Assembly (NCBI GenBank): GCA_016715365.1
Contig: JADKAM010000001.1
Span: 992,001 to 1,056,000, forward strand
Length of the DNA stretch: 64,000 nucleotides
Direction: 5' to 3'
DNA from: Chitinophagaceae bacterium
Lineage (GTDB): Bacteria > Bacteroidota > Bacteroidia > Chitinophagales > Chitinophagaceae
Part shown: one piece after another, positions 26,075 to 35,003 of the stretch
How positions within the stretch are numbered: the stretch's first letter is position 1
Layout of the letters: every line of letters starts with the position of its first letter
Notes under the pieces: model-generated
Told to the model about the DNA's origin: nothing
Databases searched by the model: none
The model's input: only the letters and a program-made list of their open reading frames with translations
Translations under genes and position numbers: made by a program

Positions 26075-27238
26075 AACATTACGAGGCATAATTACGAAAC
26101 GTTTTTTTTACTGTATGTAGATAAGGAATTATCTGCAGCGGAAAGAAAAGCCGTGGATGTATTTGTGCAGGAAAACCCTGATCTGCAGATGGAATTGGCA
26201 TTGTTACAGGATACTGTAATGACTGCAGATGATATTGTGTTGGATAAAAAAGACTGGCTGTATATGGAAGAAGATATTACTGCTTTGCAGGAAAATCTTT
26301 TATTGTATGTGGATGAAGAATTAAATCACGCCGATAAAAAAACTATCGAAGCAATTTTAGCAACAGATATAGCTGCACAAAAAGAATGGACTGTTTTACA
26401 TCAGACAAAACTGCAGCCGGATATGGAGGTTGTTTTTGCTGATAAACAATCTTTATACAGAAAAGAACCGGGAAGGGTTGTGGCTTTTAAATGGTGGCGT
26501 GTGGCAGCTGCGGCTGTATTGCTGGGTTTTGGTATCTGGACAGGAGTTTCGGTATACAAAAATAGTAACACATCAAAAACCGGTACCGAAGAGTTGGCTA
26601 ATAGTAAAAAAAATAATTCCGGACAAATACAAACGGACGATACAACAGGTAATACAGCTATAACAAAACAACCTGATGAAAAACAGGCAGCAGAAAATAT
26701 TACCTCAACAACGGCTGAAAAAAATAATGAAGACCAGTCAACTGAAAATATAAAATCTGCTGTTGAAAAAAGCAACAGCCAACATGTAGCTTCTCCAAAA
26801 GAAAATACAACGGTTCAAAACAACCCCAATAAAAAACCGGATAATAATTTGCCTAAACCGGCTTTGCAAAATATTAACAACAGTAACAGTAACGAAGTAA
26901 CAGCGCAGAACGTATTACCTTCAAACAACAACAGCAGCAGGGTTTCCGGAAACAATGATGCGGTTGTAAAAATAACTCCCAGAGAAAACAGAACTGTTAT
27001 TGAAAATTTAAACAGCAAAACAGATCCGGATAATATTACAGCCCTGCAGGTGGTAAATACAAATAAAACTGCTGATGGAGAAGACAATAACCGTTATCTG
27101 AATGTAGATGACGACAAACAAAAAAGAACAGCACTTGGAGGTTTTATACGTAAGGCAAAAAGAGTGCTGGAACGTAACACCAACGTGAAAACCGGCGATG
27201 GAATAAAAATTGCCGGGTTTGAAATTGCATTAAAATAA
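26072..27238 (+). CDS. Anti-sigma-factor-like membrane protein
   Basis: 388 residues. The cytoplasmic part has two tandem, mutually similar modules of ~75 residues (FFLLYVDKELSAAERKAVDVFVQENPDLQMELALLQ and NLLLYVDEELNHADKKTIEAILATDIAAQKEWTVLHQ). They resemble the RsiW/ZAS anti-sigma fold but lack its zinc cysteines. One membrane helix follows at ~145-162 (VAAAAVLLGFGIWTGVSVY), then ~220 residues of Asn/Lys/Thr-rich low-complexity periplasmic sequence. Position right after an ECF sigma gene supports an anti-sigma role; that is inference. Confidence 0.7.
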   Translation: MNITRHNYETFFLLYVDKELSAAERKAVDVFVQENPDLQMELALLQDTVMTADDIVLDKKDWLYMEEDITALQENLLLYVDEELNHADKKTIEAILATDIAAQKEWTVLHQTKLQPDMEVVFADKQSLYRKEPGRVVAFKWWRVAAAAVLLGFGIWTGVSVYKNSNTSKTGTEELANSKKNNSGQIQTDDTTGNTAITKQPDEKQAAENITSTTAEKNNEDQSTENIKSAVEKSNSQHVASPKENTTVQNNPNKKPDNNLPKPALQNINNSNSNEVTAQNVLPSNNNSSRVSGNNDAVVKITPRENRTVIENLNSKTDPDNITALQVVNTNKTADGEDNNRYLNVDDDKQKRTALGGFIRKAKRVLERNTNVKTGDGIKIAGFEIALK

Positions 27239-27248
27239 TCACTTAAAA

Positions 27249-28133
27249 TTGAAACAGATGAAAAAGCTAATTCTACTTTTAGCCACAGCAGCTTTATGCT
27301 TAAACTTAACGGCCCAGGATGATCCTGGAAAAAAAGACGGAGATAAAGATACCATCCGCATAGGCGGTATGCGGATTGTTAAAAAAGGGAAAAAGAACGG
27401 AGATGTATCTATCAATATCGGCGGCGATAATGGTAAAAAGAAAAGGAAAAATTTAACTACCAACTGGGGGATTGTTGACCTTGGATTTGCCAACTACAGC
27501 GACAAAACAAATTATGCCAATGCAGGCAGCTTCCTGGTTAACAGGCCAGGTTATCCCGCCCTGGATAAAAATGATTTTAAACTCAAAGCCGGAAAGAGTA
27601 TAAATGTTAATATCTGGTTTTTTATGCAAAGGCTTAACCTGGTAAAACATCACGTGCATCTTAAATATGGCCTGGGTCTGGAGTTGAATAATTACCGGTA
27701 TAAATCTGAAAGCAAAATCAGTTATAAAGAAGGAGGGCTGGTGCCATACACAGTCAATACACAAACCAACGCACCGTTTATTTTCAGGGATTCCATTTCC
27801 TTTTCGAAGAATAAATTGGCAGCTGATTATCTTACTGTTCCCATCATGCTGAATTTTGTAACCAATGCCGATGAAAGAAAGAACAGGTTTGGCCTGAGCG
27901 TAGGTGTAAGCGCCGGTTATTTATACAGTCAGCGTAATAAGCAGGTAAGTAACGACAGGGGTAAATTAAAGAACAAAGGGGATTATGACCTGGAACGGTT
28001 TAAATTTTCTTATATAACCGAGTTAACCCTGGGACCGGTAACATTGTATGGCTCCTACAGTCCAAAATCCATGTATGAAAAAAGCCTGGATGTAAAACCT
28101 TTCAATATAGGGTTCAGGTTAGGTTACTGGTAA
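27249..28133 (+). CDS. Outer-membrane beta-barrel protein
   Basis: 294 residues with a signal peptide. After a basic, Asp/Gly/Lys-rich stretch (DDPGKKDGDKDTIRIGGMRIVKKGKKNGD), alternating strands such as LKYGLGLELNNYRYKSESK, RFGLSVGVSAGYLYSQRN and PFNIGFRLGYW at the C-terminus indicate a PorT-like eight-stranded barrel ending in an aromatic residue. It starts 10 bases after the anti-sigma-like gene and is followed by a terminator, closing the operon. It may sense or respond to envelope state. Confidence 0.75.
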   Translation: MKQMKKLILLLATAALCLNLTAQDDPGKKDGDKDTIRIGGMRIVKKGKKNGDVSINIGGDNGKKKRKNLTTNWGIVDLGFANYSDKTNYANAGSFLVNRPGYPALDKNDFKLKAGKSINVNIWFFMQRLNLVKHHVHLKYGLGLELNNYRYKSESKISYKEGGLVPYTVNTQTNAPFIFRDSISFSKNKLAADYLTVPIMLNFVTNADERKNRFGLSVGVSAGYLYSQRNKQVSNDRGKLKNKGDYDLERFKFSYITELTLGPVTLYGSYSPKSMYEKSLDVKPFNIGFRLGYW

Positions 28134-28203
28134 AGTGCTCTCTCACCCAATCCTTTACCCATGTCGGTTTTACCAATATGGGTGAGGGGGCGGGTTATAT
28201 TAT

Positions 28204-28231
28204 AACTTCCGGAAATACCGGAAGTTTTTTT
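28204..28231 (+). terminator. Rho-independent terminator of the sigma factor operon
   Basis: A 9-bp stem (AACTTCCGG with CCGGAAGTT) and AAATA loop are followed by seven T. About 70 bases downstream of the barrel gene. A weaker hairpin (CTCACCCA at 28142 with its complement at 28179) lies before it. Confidence 0.85.
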
Positions 28232-28329
28232 ATTTTCCACCTCTTTATTTTTTGTTAATCTTTTCCACATCAATTAAATATTTTTATGCGGCATAAATTT
28301 TGTGAATAAAAAGAAATTATTTTTATCAA

Positions 28330-28914
28330 ATGAATTTCACCCGTTTTTTTCAGATCAGCATATTGGCTTCAGGTTTGGCAATGGTATCATTTGTTCCGGT
28401 GCCACGGAAAAAAAATGCTGCGAAAAAGCCCGCAAAGCAGCAGGTAAAAACTGTTGTTAAAGACAGTGTCCGCAATCCATATTATATTATTGTTGATAAA
28501 AGTGAATACGAGTTGTACGTGTACGATGATGAAGGCTGGTACGCAACATACCCCATTGTTTTTGGCAGTAAAGACCTGAGTGATAAAATGCGTGAAGGTG
28601 ATAAACGTACACCTGATGGAAGCTTTAAAGTGGTACTTAAAAAAATACACAAAAAATGGGGACCGGAATTGCTGCTGGATTATCCAAATCCAACCAGCAT
28701 GCAAAAATTTAATGAGCGGAAAGCAAAAGGACTGATACCTAAAACCGCCAGGATAGGTGATGGGATAGCGATACACGCCACCAGGCCCCAGGAAGAATGG
28801 ACAGTTGATAATTTTTATAACTGGACCGATGGCTGCGTTTCTGTAAAATATACCGAGATGAAAGACCTGTATAGTTATATACCAGTTGGTACACCTGTAA
28901 CCATCCGCCAGTAA
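28330..28914 (+). CDS. L,D-transpeptidase (YkuD family)
   Basis: 194 residues with an N-terminal signal or anchor segment. The YkuD domain runs from YYIIVDKSEYELYVYDDEG (about 55) to the C-terminus. Motifs: GDKRTPDGSFKV, GIAIHATRPQ with the conserved His, and WTDGCVSVKY with the nucleophilic cysteine (family form SxGCxR; here the last Arg is replaced by Ser-Val). Such enzymes form 3-3 cross-links in murein or attach proteins to it; some only cleave. Single gene, convergent with the methyltransferase 8 bases away. Confidence 0.85.
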   Translation: MNFTRFFQISILASGLAMVSFVPVPRKKNAAKKPAKQQVKTVVKDSVRNPYYIIVDKSEYELYVYDDEGWYATYPIVFGSKDLSDKMREGDKRTPDGSFKVVLKKIHKKWGPELLLDYPNPTSMQKFNERKAKGLIPKTARIGDGIAIHATRPQEEWTVDNFYNWTDGCVSVKYTEMKDLYSYIPVGTPVTIRQ

Positions 28915-28922
28915 AAATCAAA

Positions 28923-29696
28923 TTATTTTAATTTTATCATAACAGCATGACCATTCAGGTTATGAATGATCTGCCTGTCGGAATGATTGCGATATTCATC
29001 AACCAGTTTGGTTACGCCGGTACAGCTATGAAAACCATAATCATCAAAAACCACCACACCACCGGGTATTAACCTGTTCCAAACCCATTCCAGTATATCT
29101 TTTGCCGATGTGTACACATCCACATCAATATGGCACAAAGCAAACTGCTCATCAGCATTAATTTCGTGGGCAGTATCTTCCGGAAAAATCCCCTTTAAAA
29201 TTTTATAATGAGGGTATTGGCTCTTATTATTTAAAACATCCTCTACAATTTGCTGGCTGGTATCACCATGTTCGCCACCGGTATAAAAGCTGTCGTTTGC
29301 ACCGGCTTTTGCCACACCTGAAAAAGTATCGGCAAGATATAAAACTGCTTTACTTTTTAAATTTGATAATTGCTGCGCCATAATGCCTGCCGTACCTCCA
29401 CGCCAGACACCTACTTCTAAAACAGCCGCCTGTGCATTTAACGATTGCGCTTTTTGGATCAGCTGCCATAATTCATAACAACGGTAAATATCAACCAGGG
29501 TATTGCCTTTGATCTGGCCGTATATTTTCATAAACGGTTCGTCTCCCAACCAGGGTGCATAATTTGCCGATGGGAAGGAAAGGCCATAGTGTAACCCATC
29601 AATGCTGAAATTTGCCTTGCCTTTGTAAGTAGGACTTTTGCCAATGTAGATACCGGTATTATTGAACAAGCTTCTTACTAATTTCTTTACGATCAT
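28923..29696 (-). CDS. TylF/MycF-type SAM-dependent O-methyltransferase
   Basis: 257 residues. The Rossmann fold shows the SAM loop LEVGVWRGGTAGIMAQQL near residue 95, LADTFSGV near 120, the metal-binding CHIDVDVYTSAKDILEW near 185, and GGVVVFDDYGFHSCTGV near 210, which matches the magnesium-dependent macrolide sugar O-methyltransferases TylF and MycF. In non-antibiotic producers such proteins are often linked to surface glycans. No glycan cluster is nearby, so the substrate is unknown. Confidence 0.8.
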   Translation of the reverse strand: MIVKKLVRSLFNNTGIYIGKSPTYKGKANFSIDGLHYGLSFPSANYAPWLGDEPFMKIYGQIKGNTLVDIYRCYELWQLIQKAQSLNAQAAVLEVGVWRGGTAGIMAQQLSNLKSKAVLYLADTFSGVAKAGANDSFYTGGEHGDTSQQIVEDVLNNKSQYPHYKILKGIFPEDTAHEINADEQFALCHIDVDVYTSAKDILEWVWNRLIPGGVVVFDDYGFHSCTGVTKLVDEYRNHSDRQIIHNLNGHAVMIKLK

Positions 29697-29752
29697 ATGT
29701 AGAAATGGTTATTTTATAAAATTAATGCACACAGTTTTAATTGCAGGAAATA

Positions 29753-30973
29753 TTATTGATCAATGAATAAAAGGCTGCCATCGCCATAACTTAAAAAACG
29801 AAAATTGTTTTGCATGGCATAAGCATATTTTTTTTTCCAATCACCTCCAATGGCTGCTGATACCAGCAACAGCAATGTTGATTGGGGCTGATGAAAATTG
29901 GTAATAATGGCTTTGGCAATTTTAAAATGATAACCAGGTGCAATCAGTATTTGAGATTGTGTAAATAAACGATCACGGTTATTTACTTTCATCCAGTTTA
30001 ATAAAGATGATAATGCCTCTTTAGCCGATAATGAACTATTCGTCAAAGGTTCTTCATAAACCTCCCATTGATTTATCTGCAGTTGTTCAATTGCCGGGTT
30101 CAGGTTTGCTTTAACACCCATCCAGTATAAACTTTCCAGTGTTCTTAATGATGTAGTACCTACTGCCACAACAGTTTTATCTATCTGCTCAACCAGGTTT
30201 TTAATCATTGCTGCGCTCACATCGATCCACTCGGCATGCATTTCATGGTCCTGCATGGTGGCAGCTTTTACGGGTTTAAAAGTACCGGCGCCAACATGCA
30301 GTGTAACAAAATCTGTCTGAATATTTTTTGCAGCAAGTTTTGAAAAAATAGCTGGTGTAAAATGCAAACCTGCAGTTGGTGCCGCCACCGATCCTTCATC
30401 TTTTGCATAAATGGTTTGGTATCGTTCGGTATCTGCAGTTTCAGTCTTTCTCTTAATGTATGGCGGCAGGGGAATATCACCGGCCTGTTCGAGCACTTCA
30501 GCAAAACTTAAATCATCAGGAGTCCATGAAAATTGAACTACATACGCATCATCAAGCTTTTCCAGTAAAGTGGCTTTTAGCTCCAAACTCTTAACTCCAG
30601 ACTCCCAACTCAATTCCCCTTCCTTCCATTTACTCACTCCTCCAATCATACATTTCCAGGTAGTTTTTTTTATTGCTGATAAAGTAGATGTATAATCTGC
30701 CTGAAAAGGCTCCAGTAAAAATATCTCAATTACACCACCACTGCTTTTTTGAAAACGGATACGGGCTTTGATAACCCTGGTATTATTGAAGATGAGCAGG
30801 CTTTCAGCAGGTAAGTGTTCGGCAATATTTTTATAAATATCTTCCCGGATATTTCCGTTTTTATAAACCAATAATTTTGATGCATCCCTTTCAGCCAAAG
30901 GATGCAGAGCAATCCTTTCAGCCGGAAGATCATAGGTATAATCGAGTATAGATATTTTTTTCGGATCGGTCAT
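29753..30973 (-). CDS. queA: tRNA preQ1(34) S-adenosylmethionine ribosyltransferase-isomerase
   Basis: 406 residues. QueA moves the ribosyl part of SAM onto preQ1 at position 34 of tRNA, making epoxyqueuosine. Typical: YDLPAERIALHPLAERDASKLLVY at the N-terminus, SLLIFNNTRVIKARI near 55, EGSVAAPTAGLHFT near 205 and FVTLHVGAGTFKPVK near 235. It is longer than the ~350 of most homologues; part of the extra length (SWESGVKSLELKATL, about 130-145) is encoded by a word-like repeat tract. It overlaps the upstream hydrolase gene by four bases (ATGA). Confidence 0.94.
   Translation of the reverse strand: MTDPKKISILDYTYDLPAERIALHPLAERDASKLLVYKNGNIREDIYKNIAEHLPAESLLIFNNTRVIKARIRFQKSSGGVIEIFLLEPFQADYTSTLSAIKKTTWKCMIGGVSKWKEGELSWESGVKSLELKATLLEKLDDAYVVQFSWTPDDLSFAEVLEQAGDIPLPPYIKRKTETADTERYQTIYAKDEGSVAAPTAGLHFTPAIFSKLAAKNIQTDFVTLHVGAGTFKPVKAATMQDHEMHAEWIDVSAAMIKNLVEQIDKTVVAVGTTSLRTLESLYWMGVKANLNPAIEQLQINQWEVYEEPLTNSSLSAKEALSSLLNWMKVNNRDRLFTQSQILIAPGYHFKIAKAIITNFHQPQSTLLLLVSAAIGGDWKKKYAYAMQNNFRFLSYGDGSLLFIDQ
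30574..30630 (-). repeat. In-frame repeat tract (GGAGTT words) in queA
   Basis: On the plus strand: CTCCAAACTCTTAACTCCAG then ACTCCCAACTCAATTCCCC, that is, imperfect copies of a 9-10 base word. On the coding strand it adds a hydrophilic loop (SWESGVKSLEL) to QueA. The same words (GGAGTTAGGAGTCTTGAG) recur at the 3' end of the arginase-fold gene near 55220. Confidence 0.5.
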
Positions 30974-31911
30974 TTTAAAAACGCAGCTACTTCAGCTTCC
31001 CATTTGGCAGTTTCTTTTTTACAAAGACTTTCGTGTCCGGCTGTTTCGTAAATCACAAACTTTTTATTGGTGTTGGAAATATTTTTAAATAAAATTTCTT
31101 CTTCTGATTGTGATACCCTGGGATCGTTTTTACCCCATTGCAGTAAAACCGGGCATTTAATGGCTGATGCAAATTCCTGCGGCTTCATACCAAAGGCCCA
31201 AAAACCATGCTCGGTTCCACCCCAAAAAGTGAGTAAGGTTCCAATAGGTTCTGCCGGCAATCCCATAATTTTTAAACGGCCCCGTACAGCACCTTTAATA
31301 GTGCCAAAGGGCATTTCTAAAATTACTTTCTGAGGTTCCAGTTGATAATCTTTTACAGCCTTGGCAATGGTAGATGCACCCATAGATATTCCCCAAAGCA
31401 CGATATTTTTTTCACCTTTGTTTTTAATATGATCGTAAGCCAGCTTTATATCTTCCGTTTCATTAAATCCAATGGTACAGGTATTCCCTTCGCTGTTGCC
31501 ATGCGCCCTGAAATCGAGCAGCAAAGTATTATAACCCATTTTATTAAAAGATTCCGCTTCTTTTATTACACCCGATTTATTGCCGCCATGTCCGTGAAAT
31601 AGTAATACAGTTCCTTTACTGCTGTCGGCTGCAATATACCAGGCCTCCAGTTTCAGGCTGTCTTTTGTTTGTAGGTAAACGGTTTTAAAAGTAGAATCGG
31701 TGGTAACATCATTCCGTTTCTTTTCAGCATTAATACCAAAAAACATTTCTTTGGCATTATCCCACCCGGTTTTTTCTTCCTTCTTTTTTACAGTGATTTC
31801 GCCATTATTATAAAAATGGGTGAACTTATAAGCATGAAAAGCCACAATCACATTCAATAAAACAAAAATTATAATTATACTGCGTAACAGTATTTTCAGT
31901 AGTCTTGGCAT
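30970..31911 (-). CDS. Alpha/beta hydrolase with N-terminal membrane anchor
   Basis: 313 residues. One membrane helix (LLRSIIIIFVLLNVIVAFHAY) anchors it, catalytic part probably outside. The hydrolase fold shows the oxyanion loop LLFHGHGGNKSG near 105, nucleophile elbow LWGISMGAS near 175, acid VLLQWGKNDPRVS near 265 and histidine TAGHESL near 292: a complete Ser-Asp-His triad. It resembles BAAT/YqkD-like esterases; substrate unknown. Its stop overlaps the queA start by four bases, so the two are translationally coupled. Confidence 0.82.
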   Translation of the reverse strand: MPRLLKILLRSIIIIFVLLNVIVAFHAYKFTHFYNNGEITVKKKEEKTGWDNAKEMFFGINAEKKRNDVTTDSTFKTVYLQTKDSLKLEAWYIAADSSKGTVLLFHGHGGNKSGVIKEAESFNKMGYNTLLLDFRAHGNSEGNTCTIGFNETEDIKLAYDHIKNKGEKNIVLWGISMGASTIAKAVKDYQLEPQKVILEMPFGTIKGAVRGRLKIMGLPAEPIGTLLTFWGGTEHGFWAFGMKPQEFASAIKCPVLLQWGKNDPRVSQSEEEILFKNISNTNKKFVIYETAGHESLCKKETAKWEAEVAAFLK

Positions 31912-32021
31912 ACCAGCAATTTTTTTTCAAAAGTAAAGTTAATAATATTGTGAGCGGTATAATATTAAGATGAGGAATCTGTACTTTAGCGCCTCATTTC
32001 AAATATCAAACTAAATTTTAT

Positions 32022-34955
32022 ATGCGAATTTTTAAACAATTTTTACTTGTATTGCTGCTTGCAACTACAGTTACAGCATTTGCACAAACCGGTAAATACG
32101 AATGGAAAGAAGCCAGTTCGGGTGGATATACTTATAAGTATGTAACAAACGATCCGGCAAAAGCCAGGTTTTATACTTTAAAGAACGGGCTTACGGTTAT
32201 TTTAAGTCCTACCAGTAAAGATCCACGTATTCAATGTTACGTAGCAACAAAAGCCGGCAGCAAAACAGACCCTTCAACCAACACCGGCCTGGCCCATTAC
32301 CTGGAGCATATGTTGTTTAAGGGAACAGATAAATATGGATCACTGGATTGGGCCAAAGAAAAACCCGAACTGGATAAAATTGATGCATTGTATGAAGAAT
32401 ATAATAAAACTACCGATGCAGAAAAGCGTAAAGCAATTTATCACCGCATAGATTCTGTTTCCGGCGTTGCATCAAAATATGCCATTGCCAATGAGTATGA
32501 TAAAATGATGAGCTCAATGGGCGCACAGGGTACTAATGCCTTTACTTCTTTTGAACAAACAGTTTACACCGATGATGTACCTGCCGGTTCTATTGATAAA
32601 TACCTGGCTGTGCAGGGCGAACGTTTCAGAAATCCGATACTGAGGATTTTTCATACTGAGCTGGAAGCTGTGTATGAAGAAAAAAACCGTGGCCTTGATA
32701 ACGACGGACGCAGAGTAACAGAAAAATTGTTTGCTGAATTATTTAAGAACCACAACTATGGTTTGCAAACAACCATCGGTACCATTGAGCATTTAAAAAA
32801 TCCTTCGCTGGTAGAGATCAGAAAATATTTCAACACTTATTATGTACCCAATAATATGGGTATAATTTTGAGTGGCGATTTTAATCCCGATGTGATGATT
32901 AAAAAAGTGGAAGCTACATTTGGATACATGCAGAATAAAACTTTGCCTAAATATACATTTCAGCCGGAGCAACCCATTACAGCACCTATCGCTGCTGAAG
33001 TAGTTGGGCCTGATGCGGAAAGTGTTACCATTGGTTTTCGTTTACCGGGTAATAAAGACAAAGATGTGTTGCTGGCAGATTTAGTAGGACAGATATTAAC
33101 CAATGGCAAAGCGGGTTTGATGGATCTGAACCTGGTGAAGAAACAAAAATTATTAAGAGCATCGGCTTCTGCCTTTACTTTAATTGACTATGGCATTTTA
33201 TATATGCAGGGTAATCCAACACAGGGCCAAAGCCTGGAAGATGTAAAAGCTCTGATGCTGGGTGAAGTGGAAAATCTGAAAAAAGGAAATTTTGATGACA
33301 ACCTCATCACTTCCATCATCAACAACCAGAAGAAAATTAAAATACTGGCAACAGAAACTTACGGTGCGAGGGCTAACGACCTGATGGATGCTTTCACATC
33401 TGAACTGGATTGGAAAGAACAGGTTGCCTACACCGACCAGCTTTCAAAACTTAACAAGAAAGATATTGTAGCTTTTGCCAACAAATATTTCCAGGAAAAC
33501 TATGTAGTTGTTTTAAAACGCAAAGGCGAAGATAAAAACATCATCAAAGTTGATAAGCCTGCAATTACACCGGTAGAAACAAACCGTGATGCTCAATCTG
33601 TTTTTGTAAAGCAGGTAAATAATATGCCTGCTACACCGGTAAAACCTGTTTGGCTGGATTATAATAAAGACCTGCAAAAAACAACGATTGGTCCTGCAGA
33701 AGTTTTGTATGTGCAGAATAAGGATAACAGCCTATTCCGCCTGCGTTACCGTTTTGAAACCGGTACCTGGAACGATAAAAAATTAGGTCTGGCTGCACAA
33801 TACCTGCAGTTTTTAAGTACTGATAAAAAGAGTGCAGAAGAAATTACCAAGGCTTTTTACCAAATAGCCTGCAGTTTTACCGTGAGTGCTGCAACAGAAT
33901 TTACAACAGTAACCATTGAAGGGTTACAGGATAATTTTACTAAAGCTGTAACCTTGTTTGAAGATGTTTTAAAGAATTGCAAGGCTGATGAAGTGGCATT
34001 AAAATCTTTAAAAGCAAGGCTCACCAAATCACGTACAGATGCCAAAGCCAATAAAGGAGCCATTATGACCGGATTGATAAATTATGCCCGGTATGGCCAG
34101 AAAAATCCTTATAATTATACCATGAGTGATGCTGAGTTAAACAGTACAACAGCAGAGGAACTGGTAACCATTCTGCATAACTTAAACAACTACGCACACA
34201 AAATTTTGTATTACGGCCCGCAGCCATTGGCACAGTTTACAGCAGGTTTAAAAACTGTACATACAATTCCTGCAGCATTTACAGCGGCACCTGCAGCAGT
34301 TAAATTTACCAATGCGGTGCAAAGTAAGAACGAGGTATTGTTTGCAGATTATAATATGGTGCAATCAGAAATACGCTGGGTTAGAAACTCATCTGCATAT
34401 GCTGCCGATAAAGAACCGGTGATTGATATTTTCAACAATTATTTTGGAGGAGGCATGGGTGCTTTGGTTTTTCAAACCATCAGGGAAAGTAAGGCTCTGG
34501 CTTATTCAACTTCTGCAGTGTATGTAATACCTGGAAAAAAAGAAGATCCGTTTTTCACCACTGCTTATGTAGGATGCCAGGCCGATAAATTCAACGAATC
34601 GATCATTGCCATGAATGAGCTATTGAACGATTTACCAAACGTTGCTGAGAACATTAAGTTTGCCCGTGAAGGCATTAAAAAAGATATTGAAACGGAACGC
34701 ATCACACAGGATGGCATCATCTTTAATTATCTAACTGCACAGCGCAAAGGTTTGAATGATGACATACGTAAGAAAATTTATGCTGCTGTTGATAAAGTTG
34801 GATACAACGAACTGAAGCAGTTTCATACAGAGTATATCGCCAACAAGCCGTATACCTACTGTGTTGTAGCTTCAGAGAAAAAATTAACTACAGAAGCTAT
34901 GAGTAAATACGGTGAAGTAAAAAAATTAAGTTTAGAAGAGATATTTGGATATTAA
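32022..34955 (+). CDS. Secreted M16 family zinc metalloprotease
   Basis: 977 residues with a signal peptide (ending TAFAQ). Two M16 halves as in pitrilysin. The N-terminal half has the inverted zinc motif HYLEHMLF near residue 90 with the third ligand downstream in LEAVYEEKNRG; a charged insertion (WAKEKPELDKIDALYEEYNKT) sits between them. The second half (about 540-977) has the conserved C-terminal GMGALVFQTIRESKALAYST (R/Y) motif that helps bind substrate. It degrades peptides in the periplasm. Flanked by its own terminator shared with acs. Confidence 0.9.
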   Translation: MRIFKQFLLVLLLATTVTAFAQTGKYEWKEASSGGYTYKYVTNDPAKARFYTLKNGLTVILSPTSKDPRIQCYVATKAGSKTDPSTNTGLAHYLEHMLFKGTDKYGSLDWAKEKPELDKIDALYEEYNKTTDAEKRKAIYHRIDSVSGVASKYAIANEYDKMMSSMGAQGTNAFTSFEQTVYTDDVPAGSIDKYLAVQGERFRNPILRIFHTELEAVYEEKNRGLDNDGRRVTEKLFAELFKNHNYGLQTTIGTIEHLKNPSLVEIRKYFNTYYVPNNMGIILSGDFNPDVMIKKVEATFGYMQNKTLPKYTFQPEQPITAPIAAEVVGPDAESVTIGFRLPGNKDKDVLLADLVGQILTNGKAGLMDLNLVKKQKLLRASASAFTLIDYGILYMQGNPTQGQSLEDVKALMLGEVENLKKGNFDDNLITSIINNQKKIKILATETYGARANDLMDAFTSELDWKEQVAYTDQLSKLNKKDIVAFANKYFQENYVVVLKRKGEDKNIIKVDKPAITPVETNRDAQSVFVKQVNNMPATPVKPVWLDYNKDLQKTTIGPAEVLYVQNKDNSLFRLRYRFETGTWNDKKLGLAAQYLQFLSTDKKSAEEITKAFYQIACSFTVSAATEFTTVTIEGLQDNFTKAVTLFEDVLKNCKADEVALKSLKARLTKSRTDAKANKGAIMTGLINYARYGQKNPYNYTMSDAELNSTTAEELVTILHNLNNYAHKILYYGPQPLAQFTAGLKTVHTIPAAFTAAPAAVKFTNAVQSKNEVLFADYNMVQSEIRWVRNSSAYAADKEPVIDIFNNYFGGGMGALVFQTIRESKALAYSTSAVYVIPGKKEDPFFTTAYVGCQADKFNESIIAMNELLNDLPNVAENIKFAREGIKKDIETERITQDGIIFNYLTAQRKGLNDDIRKKIYAAVDKVGYNELKQFHTEYIANKPYTYCVVASEKKLTTEAMSKYGEVKKLSLEEIFGY

Positions 34956-34970
34956 TAAATACCGTGATAA

Positions 34971-35000
34971 AAAAAGTCAAGCTGTAAGGCTTGACTTTTT
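34971..35000. terminator. Bidirectional terminator between the M16 peptidase and acs
   Basis: A perfect 12-bp stem (AAAAAGTCAAGC with GCTTGACTTTTT) and TGTAAG loop have A on one side and T on the other, so it can end both convergent transcripts (stops at 34955 and 35004). Confidence 0.88.
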
Positions 35001-35003
35001 TTA